DNA from: Sphingosinicella terrae
GTDB lineage: Bacteria; Pseudomonadota; Alphaproteobacteria; Sphingomonadales; Sphingomonadaceae
Length of the DNA stretch: 64,000 bases
Assembly (NCBI RefSeq): GCF_003347635.1
Contig: NZ_QDFY01000001.1
Span: 248,001-312,000, forward strand
Direction: 5' to 3'
Under the pieces are notes generated by a model that was given only the letters and a program-made list of their open reading frames with translations, made no database searches and was not told the origin of the DNA. How positions within the stretch are numbered: the first letter of the stretch is position 1; each line of letters starts with the position of its first letter. The position numbers were made by a program, and so were the translations under genes. This document shows, one piece after another, positions 1 through 8,487 of the stretch.

Positions 1-82
1 GCTCGTCCCCGGTCGTCCACTCCTCCGGCGGCTTCTCGGCATTGCCCTGCGGATGGGCCTTGGGATTGGCAGTATCGGTCAT
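1..82 (-). CDS. DUF3072 family protein (N-terminus only)
   Basis: Only the first 27 codons are in the window; the gene runs off the left edge. The visible peptide begins MTDTANPKAHPQGN and continues to EEWTTGDE. This resembles the start of small DUF3072 proteins, which typically continue into an 'EPMTGAQ' stretch. An AGGAG ribosome-binding site lies just upstream of the ATG on the minus strand. The function of the family is unknown. The family call rests on a remembered N-terminal pattern and only a short peptide. Confidence 0.55.
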   Translation of the reverse strand, partial: MTDTANPKAHPQGNAEKPPEEWTTGDE

Positions 83-99
83 GGCAAGCTCCTGTCTGT

Positions 100-867
100 C
101 TAGGGCAGGAACGTTCCATGTTCCCCGTCTGTTCCCACCGTTCCTCGCGGGCCGCGTAACGTCCGGACCAGACCCAGCAGGACCAGCAGGATCGCCGAGG
201 CGGCGGAAGCGAGGAAGAGGCCGCGCTCGACCGCCGCCGGCCAGTCGGGCCACAGCATCGCACCCGTCGCCGCTGCCCAGAAGGTGGCGAGCGCCGGCGA
301 CCAGAAGCCATAGTCCCGTACCCGGAACGGGTGGACGAAGTGGATCGGCGCGAAGGAGAGAAGGACGAAGACGAGGACGATGGCGGCGCCGGCCCCCGGA
401 CCGGGCTGGACGGCGAAGAGGTAGAGGGCGACGACGTTCCACAGGCCCGGAAAGCCGCGGAAATAATGGTCCTCGGTCTTCATGTCGGCGCGGGCGAAGA
501 CGTAGAGCGAGGCGAGCTGGATCAAGGCCGCCAGCCACCAGGCCGATCCGGCCGGCACCAGCTCGGCCTTCCAGATCAAAGCCGTGGGGACGAACACATA
601 ATTGAGATAGTCGATGACGAGGTCGAGCACGGTGCCGTCGATCCGCGGCGCCCGTTCCTTGACCCTCGCCCAGCGGGCGAAGCTGCCGTCGATGCCGTCG
701 ACCACCAGCGCCACGCCGAGCCAGAGGAAGGCGAGCCGCCAATCGCCCCGGTCGATCGCCATCAAGGCGAGGATGGCGATCACGGCGCCGGTCGCGGTGA
801 AGGCGTGGACCAACCAGGCGGCGGCGATGCCGGCGGGGGAGCGCTGGGATGCGGGGGATTCGTCCAT
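100..867 (-). CDS. pcs: Phosphatidylcholine synthase (CDP-alcohol phosphatidyltransferase)
   Basis: This 255-aa integral membrane protein probably condenses CDP-diacylglycerol with choline to make phosphatidylcholine in the inner membrane. The CDP-alcohol phosphotransferase signature is visible near residues 50-80: DGIDG, then SFAR, then a longer spacer to DG..LD..ID. That longer spacer is typical of the Pcs subfamily rather than PgsA or PssA. Several hydrophobic segments follow. I chose the start at MDESP because upstream codons are low-complexity and overlap the divergent promoter. It is divergent from padR, so the operator between them may control both. Confidence 0.85.
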   Translation of the reverse strand: MDESPASQRSPAGIAAAWLVHAFTATGAVIAILALMAIDRGDWRLAFLWLGVALVVDGIDGSFARWARVKERAPRIDGTVLDLVIDYLNYVFVPTALIWKAELVPAGSAWWLAALIQLASLYVFARADMKTEDHYFRGFPGLWNVVALYLFAVQPGPGAGAAIVLVFVLLSFAPIHFVHPFRVRDYGFWSPALATFWAAATGAMLWPDWPAAVERGLFLASAASAILLVLLGLVRTLRGPRGTVGTDGEHGTFLP

Positions 868-925
868 GCGCGCTCCTGTCCTCCCTCGTCTCGCCACGCG
901 AACGCGCCGCACGGCTCGACGCTCC

Positions 926-964
926 AAGATATATCTTGACGTGCCTGTATCTAAGATATATCTC
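926..964. promoter_or_regulatory. Paired PadR-type operator
   Basis: Two near-identical words lie in the pcs-padR intergenic region: AAGATATATCTT (926-937, a perfect 12-bp palindrome) and AAGATATATCTC (953-964). They are 27 bp apart start to start and end 24 bp before the padR ATG. ATAT-rich dyads of this kind are typical PadR targets, so autoregulation is the likely role. A TTGACG hexamer at 936-941 overlaps the first palindrome and could be a -35 box. Confidence 0.7.
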
Positions 965-988
965 AGTGCTACTTTCGAGGAGAATGAT

Positions 989-1624
989 ATGGGTATGCGG
1001 TTCAGAATGCACGGCTGCGGGCCGCGCGGTTTTCCGGAAGGGCTTCTGGCGATGGGCTTCGGCGGCCGCGGCGGGCCCTGGGGCAAGGGCTGGGGCGACT
1101 GGGACATGGACTGGTCCGGCGGCGGCGGCCGGGGCGGGCGCGGCCATCGCGGCCGGCGCCGGATGTTCGAGTCCGGCGAGCTCAGGCTCGTGCTCCTCAA
1201 GCTGATCGCCGATCAGCCGCGCCACGGCTACGACCTAATCCGCGCGATCGAGGAGATGACCCACGGCGTCTATGCGCCCAGCCCCGGGATCGTCTATCCG
1301 ACGCTCACTCTGCTCCAGGACATGGGTCTGATCGAGGAAGCGAAGGAGACCGGCGAGGCCCAGCGCAAGGCGTTCTCGGTGACGCCGGAAGGGCAGGCGC
1401 ATCTCGCCGAGAAAGCCGAGGAGGTCGAGGCCCTGCTCGCCCGGCTCGACGATCTCGGCAGCGACCAGCGCAAGGCGGGCGGTCCGCCGATCAAGCGCGC
1501 CGTCGGCAACCTGCTCTCGGCCCTGTGGCATCGCGTCACCCGCGACGATGTCGACGAGGCGACCATGCACGAGATCGCCGCCATCCTCGATGACGCGGCG
1601 CAGAAGATCGAAAGGCTGAAATGA
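989..1624 (+). CDS. PadR family transcriptional regulator
   Basis: This 211-aa protein has a Gly/Arg-rich N-terminal extension (about residues 1-55), then a PadR winged helix. The helix contains 'ELRLVLLKLIADQPRHGYD' and 'PSPGIVYPTLTLLQDMGLI', the classic recognition-helix region. A C-terminal helical dimerisation segment follows. The ATG at 989 is preceded by AGGAG at 978-982. The stop overlaps the start of the DUF2218 gene by 4 bp, so the two are co-translated. A tandem ATAT-rich operator lies directly upstream. PadR proteins are usually repressors released by small ligands; the ligand here is unknown. Confidence 0.9.
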   Translation: MGMRFRMHGCGPRGFPEGLLAMGFGGRGGPWGKGWGDWDMDWSGGGGRGGRGHRGRRRMFESGELRLVLLKLIADQPRHGYDLIRAIEEMTHGVYAPSPGIVYPTLTLLQDMGLIEEAKETGEAQRKAFSVTPEGQAHLAEKAEEVEALLARLDDLGSDQRKAGGPPIKRAVGNLLSALWHRVTRDDVDEATMHEIAAILDDAAQKIERLK

Positions 1625-1959
1625 GCGAAGCCACTCAGAGTGTTGCGCGGGTGCCCACCGCGTCGGGCAGCCGCTATCTCCAGCAATTGTGCAAGCACTG
1701 GCAGCACAATCTGGACGTCGAATATGATGCCGAGCGGGGGAGGATCGTCTTCCCCCGCGACGCCCGCGGCGCCGACTGGCCGAGCGAGGGCGTGGTGACG
1801 ATGGAAGCGCAGGCGGAAGTGCTGGAATGCCGGATCCAGGCCTCGGCACCCGGCCAGCTCGAAGCGCTGAAGGGCGCGGTGGCGCGTCACCTCGACCGCT
1901 TCGCCTTTCGCGAGGCGCCGCTGAAGTTCGAGTGGATGGACGGGTCGGAACCGCACTGA
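1621..1959 (+). CDS. DUF2218 domain-containing protein
   Basis: This 112-aa soluble protein contains the DUF2218 pattern: SRYLQQLCKHW, then a V-[ED]-[YF]-D strand and a C-terminal 'HLDRFAFRE' helix. Members are small, often encoded beside metal- or redox-related genes, and biochemically uncharacterised. It overlaps the padR stop (ATGA), so it is in the same operon and probably under PadR control. No signal peptide or membrane segment is seen. Confidence 0.8.
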   Translation: MSEATQSVARVPTASGSRYLQQLCKHWQHNLDVEYDAERGRIVFPRDARGADWPSEGVVTMEAQAEVLECRIQASAPGQLEALKGAVARHLDRFAFREAPLKFEWMDGSEPH

Positions 1960-1976
1960 CGAGTGGAGCCCGATTC

Positions 1977-2127
1977 GATCCTCCCCTCTAAGGGGAGGGG
2001 GACCAGCCGCAGGCTGGTGGACGGGTGTCAGCGTAGCCACTCTTGCGGCGGACGCCGTGTCAGACACCATCGCTGACACCCCTCCACCGCCCTTCGGGCG
2101 GTCCCCCTCCCCTTGAGGGGGAGGATC
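1977..2127. repeat. REP-like double-hairpin intergenic element (CTCCCC/GGGGAG family)
   Basis: A roughly 150-bp element with inverted ends. The left arm reads GATCCTCCCCTC then GGGGAG, followed by a small hairpin (ACCAGCC..GGCTGGT). The right arm is the mirror: CACCGCCCTTCGGGCGGT, then CCCTCCCCTTGAGGGGGAGGATC. The element at 51060-51196 has the same architecture. It lies between convergent genes and could also terminate transcription. Confidence 0.7.
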
Positions 2128-2141
2128 GCCGGCGAGTTGCC

Positions 2142-3650
2142 TCAGCGTCCCCGGAACAGGCCGCCGAACAGGCCGCGGACGATCTGGCCGGCGATGCGGT
2201 TGGTGAGCTGGCGCTGGACCGAGCGGCCGAGCTGGCGCGCCATCTGCTCGTGCAGCGGCGCGTCGCGCTGGCGCTCGCGCTCGGCGCGGGCGGCGTCGCG
2301 CCGTGCCTTTTCCTCCGCCTTGGCCGCCCGGGCAGCCTCGGTGGTGGCGGCCGCCTTCGCCGCCCGCGCCTGCAGCAATTCGTGCGCGCTCTCGCGGTCG
2401 AGCGTGCGGTCGTAGCGATCGCCGACCGGCGACAGCGACACCAGCACGGCGCGTTCCTTGTCGCTGAGCGGCCCGGCGCGGCTTGCCGGCGGGCGCACCA
2501 GCACCCGGTCGGCCGGCGTCGGCGCGCCGTCCGCGTCGAGCAGCGAGACGAGCGCCTCGCCGGTCCGCAATTCGGTGATGGCGGTGGCGACGTCGAGCGC
2601 GGGATTGGGGCGGAAAGTCTCGGCCGCCGCCCGGATCGCGCGCTGGTCCGCGGGCGTGTAGGCGCGAAGCGCGTGGAGGAAGCGATGGCCGAGCTGGCCG
2701 GCGACGGCGTCCGGAATGTCGCCCGGATTCTGGGTGATGAAATAGACGCCGACGCCCTTGGAGCGGATCAGCCGGACGACCTGCTCGACCTTCTCGCGGA
2801 GCGCGTCCGGGGCGTCGTCGAACAGCAGATGGGCCTCGTCGAAGAAGAAGACGAAGCGGGGCTTGTCGGTGTCGCCCACCTCCGGCAGCGTCTCGAACAG
2901 CTCCGACAGCAGCCACAAGAGGAAGGTGGCGTAGAGCATGGGCCGCTCGATGAGCCGGTCGGCGGCGAGGATACTGACACAGCCGCGGCCGCTTTCGTCG
3001 GAGACGAGGAAGTCCTCGATCGCGAGCGCCGGCTCGCCGAAGAAGCGATCGGCGCCCTGCGCGGCGAAGGCGAGGAGCTGGCGCTGGATGGCCCCGACGG
3101 AGGCCTTGGCGATATTGCCGTAGCGGGCGGAGAGCGCCGGCGCCTGCTCCGCGCAGAAAGCGAGCATCGACTGGAGGTCGTCGAGATTGAGGAGCAGCAG
3201 CCCCTGCTCGTCGGCGAGGGTGAAGGCGATGTTGAGCACGCCCTGCTGGGTCTCGTTCAGCCCGAGCAGGCGGGCCAGCAGGAACGGCCCCATCTCCGAC
3301 ACCGTCGTGCGCATCGGATGGCCGCGCTCGCCGAGCAGGTCCCAGAACATGACCGGCACGTCGCCATAGGCATAGTCGCCGAGGCCGATCTCGGCGGCGC
3401 GGCGCGTGAAGGCCTCGTGCGCCTTCTGGCCGGGATCGCCGGGCATGGCGAGGCCGGCCAGGTCGCCTTTCACGTCGGCGACGAAGACCGGGACACCGGC
3501 GCGCGAGAAACCCTCGGCGAGCCCCTGCAGGGTCACGGTCTTGCCGGTGCCTGTCGCGCCGGCGATGAGGCCGTGGCGATTGGCATGGTCGAGGCGCAGC
3601 CGCGCGGGGCCGAGGCCGCCCTGGCCGACGAACAGGCTTTGCTCATCCAT
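2142..3650 (-). CDS. YjgR/DUF853 HerA-like ATPase
   Basis: This 502-aa cytoplasmic P-loop ATPase of the HerA/FtsK superfamily matches the YjgR/DUF853 family in length (about 500 aa). Visible motifs are Walker A GATGTGKT near residue 32, DVKGDL shortly after, and Walker B RFVFFFDEAHLLF near residue 265. A sensor-like 'GVYFITQNPGDIPDAV' follows. The C-terminal quarter is an Ala/Arg/Glu-rich coiled coil ending in 'GGLFRGR'. The cellular role of the family is not established. It is followed on the same strand, 18 bp upstream, by the glycosyltransferase gene. Confidence 0.88.
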   Translation of the reverse strand: MDEQSLFVGQGGLGPARLRLDHANRHGLIAGATGTGKTVTLQGLAEGFSRAGVPVFVADVKGDLAGLAMPGDPGQKAHEAFTRRAAEIGLGDYAYGDVPVMFWDLLGERGHPMRTTVSEMGPFLLARLLGLNETQQGVLNIAFTLADEQGLLLLNLDDLQSMLAFCAEQAPALSARYGNIAKASVGAIQRQLLAFAAQGADRFFGEPALAIEDFLVSDESGRGCVSILAADRLIERPMLYATFLLWLLSELFETLPEVGDTDKPRFVFFFDEAHLLFDDAPDALREKVEQVVRLIRSKGVGVYFITQNPGDIPDAVAGQLGHRFLHALRAYTPADQRAIRAAAETFRPNPALDVATAITELRTGEALVSLLDADGAPTPADRVLVRPPASRAGPLSDKERAVLVSLSPVGDRYDRTLDRESAHELLQARAAKAAATTEAARAAKAEEKARRDAARAERERQRDAPLHEQMARQLGRSVQRQLTNRIAGQIVRGLFGGLFRGR

Positions 3651-3668
3651 GACGTAAGCTCCCCCGCT

Positions 3669-4850
3669 TCAGGGCACCGGGCTGTGACGGGGTTGGCGGC
3701 CCCCCGAGCCGTGCTGCCGGATGATCCGCAGATAGGCGTCGACCAGCTCCTGGTTGACCTCGTCCCAGCCATAATGCTGGCTGAACTCGCAGCCGGCCAG
3801 ACCGGCCTTGCGGCGCGCTTCCGGATCGCGGCAATAATGGGTCAGCGCCTCGCAGAACTGGTCGCAGGCGCCCGGCCGGATCAGCCGGCCGGTGACACCG
3901 TCGGTGACAAGGCTCTCGCTGCCCGTGGCGATCGCCGCCACGACGGGCAGGCCGGCCGCCATCGCCTCCAGGGTGACGTTGCCGAAGGTCTCGGTCACCG
4001 AAGGGTTGAACAGCATGTCCATCGAGGCGACCGCGCGGCCGAGATCGGGGCCTCCCTGGAAGCCGACGAAGATGGCCTGGGGCAGCCGTCTTTCGAACCA
4101 TTCGCGGGCCGGGCCTTCGCCGACCACCAGCACCTTGTGCCGGACCTGCCGCCGGGTCAGCCGGTCGATCGTGTCGGAGAAGACGTCGAGGCCCTTCTCC
4201 ATGACGAGCCGGCCGACAAAGCCGACGACGGGAACGTCGTCCTCGATGCCGAGCGAGCGGCGCCATTCGGGATCGCGCCGGCCGGGGTGGAAGATCTCGC
4301 GGTCGATGCCGCGCGTCCAGATGCCGACGTCGTAGTTCATCCGCTGGTCGCGCAGCAGCTGGGCCATCGAGTCCGACGGGGCGAAGATGGCGTCGCAGCG
4401 GCGGTAGAAGCGGCGCAGCACGGCGAGCACGGCCGGCTCCATGAAGGCCATGCCGTAATAGCGCGGATAGGTCTCGAAGCGGGTGTGGACCGAGGCCACT
4501 ACCGGCAAATCCCACTTGCGGGCGAGCGTGACGGCGCGGTGGCCGAGTATCTCGGGGCTGGCGACGTGGAAGATGTGGGGCCGATAGGCCTTGAGGTCCA
4601 GCCGGACCCGCCGCGGCAGCGCGAACCCGAACTTGTACTCGGAGCGTCCGGGGATCGGCACCGAGGGAATGTGGACGAGGTCGCCGCGGGCGGGGAAAGC
4701 CGGCTCCTTCACCGTCGGCGAATAGGCCCGCACCGACGCGCCCTGGCGCAGCAGATAGTCGGCGAGGCGGTTCAGCGCCTGATTGGCCCCGTCGCGGACA
4801 TAATTGTAATTGCCGCTGAAGATGGCGACGCGAAGGTCGGAGATGTCCAT
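3669..4850 (-). CDS. GT4-family glycosyltransferase
   Basis: This 393-aa GT-B fold enzyme has an N-terminal acceptor domain starting 'LRVAIFSGNYNYVRDG' and a C-terminal nucleotide-sugar domain. The latter carries 'VGFVGRLVMEKGLD' and the E-x7-E motif (ETFGNVTLE) of retaining GT4 enzymes. The pattern resembles MgtA/SqdX-like mannosyl- or sulfoquinovosyl-transferases that modify diacylglycerol lipids. The donor and acceptor cannot be read from sequence. Start ATG 4850 was chosen because it directly precedes the first beta strand. Confidence 0.87.
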   Translation of the reverse strand: MDISDLRVAIFSGNYNYVRDGANQALNRLADYLLRQGASVRAYSPTVKEPAFPARGDLVHIPSVPIPGRSEYKFGFALPRRVRLDLKAYRPHIFHVASPEILGHRAVTLARKWDLPVVASVHTRFETYPRYYGMAFMEPAVLAVLRRFYRRCDAIFAPSDSMAQLLRDQRMNYDVGIWTRGIDREIFHPGRRDPEWRRSLGIEDDVPVVGFVGRLVMEKGLDVFSDTIDRLTRRQVRHKVLVVGEGPAREWFERRLPQAIFVGFQGGPDLGRAVASMDMLFNPSVTETFGNVTLEAMAAGLPVVAAIATGSESLVTDGVTGRLIRPGACDQFCEALTHYCRDPEARRKAGLAGCEFSQHYGWDEVNQELVDAYLRIIRQHGSGGRQPRHSPVP

Positions 4851-4938
4851 TGGGCGGCCGATAGCGGAAAGCGCCGCCGAAAGGCAAAGGCGGGGGAGGC
4901 GAGGCCGTCCGTGCGCAAGTTGCGCTCGTATCGGTTTC

Positions 4939-5445
4939 ATGTACCCTCGCCGGATGCGCGGGAGGGGCGGAGGCATCGGGGCGGCGATCGTGGTCGTGCT
5001 GACCATGGCGTTCGTCGTCGGCTCGATCGTTCGCCATGAGATGGAGCGGCGCAGCTGGCTGCAGCAAGTCCGGGCCGGCGGCGGCGAGGTCCGTTTCCTC
5101 GCGACCCATATGAGGTGCCAGGGCTTTCCCCATCTCGCCCGCGCCGCTCGCCGGGGCACGCACAGCGTCCCGGTGTCGTTCGGGACGCGGGTCGAGGTCG
5201 TCGCGCAGGAGAATGGCTGGGCGCTGATCGACCGTTACGGCAATCCCTGCTGGGTGCCGCTCTGGTCGTTGAGCCGCGACGCGCCGGACATGCGCGCGGC
5301 GGTGCGGTGCGGAATGGCCTGCCATCGCCGGCCGCCGCCGGGCTGGCGCGAGGCGCAGCGGCAAGCGGCCTGCGCTTACGGCTGGAAGCTCAAGCTCGAC
5401 TGCTTCCTCGACGAACTGACCGGCCGCGACGGCTTCCGCCGCTGA
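4939..5445 (+). CDS. Membrane-anchored SH3-like hypothetical protein
   Basis: A 168-aa protein if it starts at ATG 4939; ATG 4954 is an equally reasonable start. Residues about 12-30 form one hydrophobic segment, giving a short cytoplasmic Arg-rich tip and an exported body. The body contains a bacterial-SH3-like stretch ('VPVSFGTRVEVVAQENGWALI', 'PCWVPLWSLS'). It has several cysteines (CQGF, NPC, RCGMAC, QAAC, LDC) that could pair in the periplasm. It is divergent from the glycosyltransferase. The function is unknown. Confidence 0.6.
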   Translation: MYPRRMRGRGGGIGAAIVVVLTMAFVVGSIVRHEMERRSWLQQVRAGGGEVRFLATHMRCQGFPHLARAARRGTHSVPVSFGTRVEVVAQENGWALIDRYGNPCWVPLWSLSRDAPDMRAAVRCGMACHRRPPPGWREAQRQAACAYGWKLKLDCFLDELTGRDGFRR

Positions 5446-5449
5446 AGGC

Positions 5450-5959
5450 TTACAGGCAATATTGCCGCAGCTCGGCGACGACATCGTCCGCCCCGACGGT
5501 GGCGAAAGAGGCGACGAAGCCGCCGCCGTCCGCCGCCGCGTCGAGCGCGACATCGAGGCGATGCGAGGAACCGAGCCGGATCACGAAGGCCCGCGCTTGT
5601 TCCGGATCGCCTTGAGTGAGGCCGATCGCGCCGACGGCGACGCCGACCTCTCGCTCGGAAGCCGGCTCGCCGTCGAGGGCGAGGCGCGCCCGGCGTGTTC
5701 GCGGCGGATCCCCGTCCGGGCCGAGCGGGTCGTCCGCGGTCACCACGGCCTCGATCGGCGCATGCGGCGTGCAGCGAAGCGCGAGCAGCGCGTCGCCGTC
5801 GAGCGAGCGGAGACGGAAGTCGTGGGCTACCCCATCGTTCTGGGGATTGCGCGTCACCGACCGCTCCCAGCCAGCTGGGCCGGAACGGAGGAAGAGGAAG
5901 GTGGCGAGCAGCGCCAGCAACGCGGCGAGCGAGGCAGCGATCGGCAGGAGGCGGCGCAT
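5450..5959 (-). CDS. Exported hypothetical protein
   Basis: A 169-aa protein with an N-terminal signal or anchor (MRRLLPIAASLAALLALLATF, no lipobox). The hydrophilic domain has predicted beta character and a C-terminal 'VVAELRQYCL'. I do not recognise the family. It is convergent with the SH3-like gene, with only 4 bp between stops. The start lies close to the edge of a 440-bp non-coding stretch. Confidence 0.6.
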   Translation of the reverse strand: MRRLLPIAASLAALLALLATFLFLRSGPAGWERSVTRNPQNDGVAHDFRLRSLDGDALLALRCTPHAPIEAVVTADDPLGPDGDPPRTRRARLALDGEPASEREVGVAVGAIGLTQGDPEQARAFVIRLGSSHRLDVALDAAADGGGFVASFATVGADDVVAELRQYCL

Positions 5960-6062
5960 GTGCCAAGCCTAACAGGGAGGCGGCGGCGGCGGAACCTGCG
6001 GCGGCGTGGCGATGGCACGGCGGGCGAGGGGAGCGGCGGCATGCGGTGCGTCATCGCTTGCG

Positions 6063-6240
6063 ACACCCTCCCCCTGGAGGGGGATGTGCAGGTGCGAACG
6101 TCCCCCGGACGTTCGCAGCCGTGCCGGGGGCACGGCGACCTGCTCATGGGTGGAAGTGCTCGGCTTTGGTTATTACTCGCAGGCGATCATACACCCTCAC
6201 CCCGACCCTCTCCCTCAAGGGAGAGGGGGCTAGCTCTGCG
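6063..6240. repeat. Composite REP-like hairpin array
   Basis: This fills the middle of the 5960-6403 gap, where I see no gene. It begins with a CCCTCCCC..GGAGGGGG hairpin. A perfect stem GCGAACGTCC/GGACGTTCGC (6094-6116, loop CCC) follows, then GCCGTGCC/GGCACGGC (6118-6136). It ends with CCCTCTCCCTCAAGGGAGAGGG near 6215-6232. The TCCCCCGGA core hairpin recurs at 46.1 kb. These are typical sphingomonad intergenic repeats. Confidence 0.65.
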
Positions 6241-6403
6241 AGTCCGAAGCTGCCTGCGTCAACTCGCTCGGCGCCCAGGTTGAGCTTGGCCACACCCTGC
6301 GTGTCCATCACTAGGGGCGGAGGAACCCAGCCCGTTTGACCGCCGCCGATCCCCGTCTAGAGCGGATCGTGGAAGATCGGAATCACGAGGCGGAGGCAGT
6401 ACA

Positions 6404-8245
6404 GTGAAGCTGACGAGACGCGAGTTCGGGCTGGGGATTGCGGCGGCGGGGCTGGCGGCGCCCTCGACGGCGTGGGCGCAAGTCAGGCCGGCTCCGGCCG
6501 CGGCGGGCGCAGTCGCGGCGGCGGATGCCGAGCTGACCGCCTTCCTCGACGCCGCCTTCGAGGCCCAGCTCCAGCTCGACCCGGAGCAGCTCACCCAGCT
6601 CGGCCGAAAGGACAAGCAGGACCAGCTCAGCGATCCGAGCGAGGCCGCCACGGCGGCGCGGCTCGACGCGATGCGGCGAAGCGTCGCCGACATGCGCCGG
6701 CGCTTCGACCGCGAGGCGCTCGGCGAGAATGCGCGCATCTCCTACGACATGTGGGCGCTGGAGCTCGACCGCGCCGAGACCTGGGTGCGCTGGCGCGGCC
6801 ACAATTATGTGTTCGACCGCAGCGGCCCCCATACCGGCCTTCCCAACTTCCTGATCAACCAGCACCGGGTCGACGAGCCGGCCGACCTCGAAGCCTATGC
6901 GGCGCGGCTGGCGGCGCTCGGGCCGGTCATCGACACCCATCTCGGCCGGGCGCGGGCGTCGGCCGCGACCGGCATCCGGATGCCGCGCTTCGCCTACGAC
7001 CAGTCGATCGAGGAGGTGCGGCGGCTGACGACCGGCGCGCCGTTCGACGGCGGCGCCGATTCCGCCCTGTTCGCCGACGCCAAGACCAAGGCGGCGGCGC
7101 TTCGCGAGGCGGGCAAGGTCGACGAAGCGGGCGAGCGGCGGCTGGTTGCCCAAGTCGCCGAGGCGCTGACCGGCTCGGTCAAGCCGGCCTATGAACGGCT
7201 CGGCGCCTGGCTGGAAGCGGACCGCGCCGAAGCGAGCGCCGAACCAGGGGGCGCCGGTGCGCTTCCGGACGGCGCCGCCTTCTACGCGGCGATGCTGAAG
7301 CTCCAGACCACCACCGACATGAATGCGGAGCAGATCCACGAGCTCGGCCTTTCCGAGGTGCGGCGGATCCGGGGCGAGATGGAGGTGCTGAAGGGCCGGA
7401 TCGGCTTCGCCGGCAGCCTCGAGGACTTCTTCGTCCACCTGCGCGAGGACGATCGTTATTATGTGAGCAACGACGAGGCGGGCCGCGCCCGCTACCTCCA
7501 GCTGGCGGAGACCTATCTGGCGGGCATGAAGGCGCGCCTGCCCGAGCAGTTCGGCCGGCTGCCCCGGGCGGAGCTGGTCGTCCGGCGCGTGGAGCCGTTC
7601 CGCGAGGAGCCGGGCGGGGCCGCCCATTATTCGTCGAGCGCGCCGGACGGCTCGCGGCCGGGCATCTTCTACGTCCACCTCGCCGACACGCGGGCGACGC
7701 CGCTCTACGAGATCGAGGGCACCGCCTATCATGAGGGGTGGCCCGGCCATCACATGCAGATCGCGCTCGCGCAGGAGATGAGCGGGCTGCCGCAATTCCG
7801 CAACCACAGCTTCTACGGCGCCTATGGCGAGGGCTGGGGACTCTATGTCGAGCGGCTGGCCAAGGAGATGGGCTTCTACACCGATCCTTACAGCGATTTC
7901 GGCCGGTTGGGCCGCGAGATCTGGCGCGCCATCCGCCTCGTCGTCGACACCGGCATCCACGCCAAGGGCTGGAGCGAGGCCCAGGCGCTCGAATTTTATA
8001 CCGCCAACTCGCCGCAGCCGATCGGCAAGATCCGCTCCGAGATCCGCCGCTACTTCGTCACGCCCGGCCAGGCGACCTCCTACAAGGTCGGCATGCAGCA
8101 CATGCTGGCGCTGCGCGATCGGGCGAGGACGGCGCTCGGCGCGCGCTACGACCAGAAGAGGTTCCACGACATGGTGCTGGGGCAGGGCTCGGTGCCGCTG
8201 CCGGTGCTTGAGGCGCAGGTCGAGAGGTGGGTCGCGGGTGTGTAG
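6404..8245 (+). CDS. DUF885 domain-containing exported protein
   Basis: This 613-aa protein starts at GTG 6404 behind a GGAGG site. The N-terminus MKLTRREFGLGIAAAG..STAWAQ is a twin-arginine-like signal peptide, so the mature protein is probably periplasmic. The DUF885 signature is clear: 'AYHEGWPGHHMQ' (an HExxxxHH zinc-site-like motif) near residue 443, then 'YGEGWGLYVERLAKEMG' and a C-terminal 'YFVTPGQATSYKVG'. The family looks like a zinc metallopeptidase, but substrates are largely unknown. It stands alone between a repeat-rich gap and a convergent transporter gene. Confidence 0.88.
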   Translation: MKLTRREFGLGIAAAGLAAPSTAWAQVRPAPAAAGAVAAADAELTAFLDAAFEAQLQLDPEQLTQLGRKDKQDQLSDPSEAATAARLDAMRRSVADMRRRFDREALGENARISYDMWALELDRAETWVRWRGHNYVFDRSGPHTGLPNFLINQHRVDEPADLEAYAARLAALGPVIDTHLGRARASAATGIRMPRFAYDQSIEEVRRLTTGAPFDGGADSALFADAKTKAAALREAGKVDEAGERRLVAQVAEALTGSVKPAYERLGAWLEADRAEASAEPGGAGALPDGAAFYAAMLKLQTTTDMNAEQIHELGLSEVRRIRGEMEVLKGRIGFAGSLEDFFVHLREDDRYYVSNDEAGRARYLQLAETYLAGMKARLPEQFGRLPRAELVVRRVEPFREEPGGAAHYSSSAPDGSRPGIFYVHLADTRATPLYEIEGTAYHEGWPGHHMQIALAQEMSGLPQFRNHSFYGAYGEGWGLYVERLAKEMGFYTDPYSDFGRLGREIWRAIRLVVDTGIHAKGWSEAQALEFYTANSPQPIGKIRSEIRRYFVTPGQATSYKVGMQHMLALRDRARTALGARYDQKRFHDMVLGQGSVPLPVLEAQVERWVAGV

Positions 8246-8487
8246 GGGAGAGGCTGGGATCGGGAGCGCCCGTACTCACCCGATCGTCCCGCGCCCCGGT
8301 CGATCCAATTGCGGGCGGAAAGGGCGATCGCCTTGAGGAGTTCGGTATTCAGGAAGTCCGCTTCGCGCTGACGGCGGCCGCTTCGAGCATCCTCGGTCAT
8401 TCCGAGGAGTGGACATGCGTGCAGGGCGTAGGAGCTACGCCCGCTTCTTTCGCGTCACGGACCTGAGACGGCAATGTGAGCGCGGTC

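Noticed and set aside
2043-5039. 998-codon plus-strand open frame
   Set aside because: It lies antisense to the YjgR-like and glycosyltransferase genes, whose motifs are clear; the shadow protein is Ala/Arg/Glu-rich without a fold signature.
8146-8400. 84-codon minus-strand frame overlapping the DUF885 3' end
   Set aside because: Most of it is antisense to the DUF885 gene and there is no ribosome site; the non-overlapping N-terminal part shows no family similarity I can recognise.
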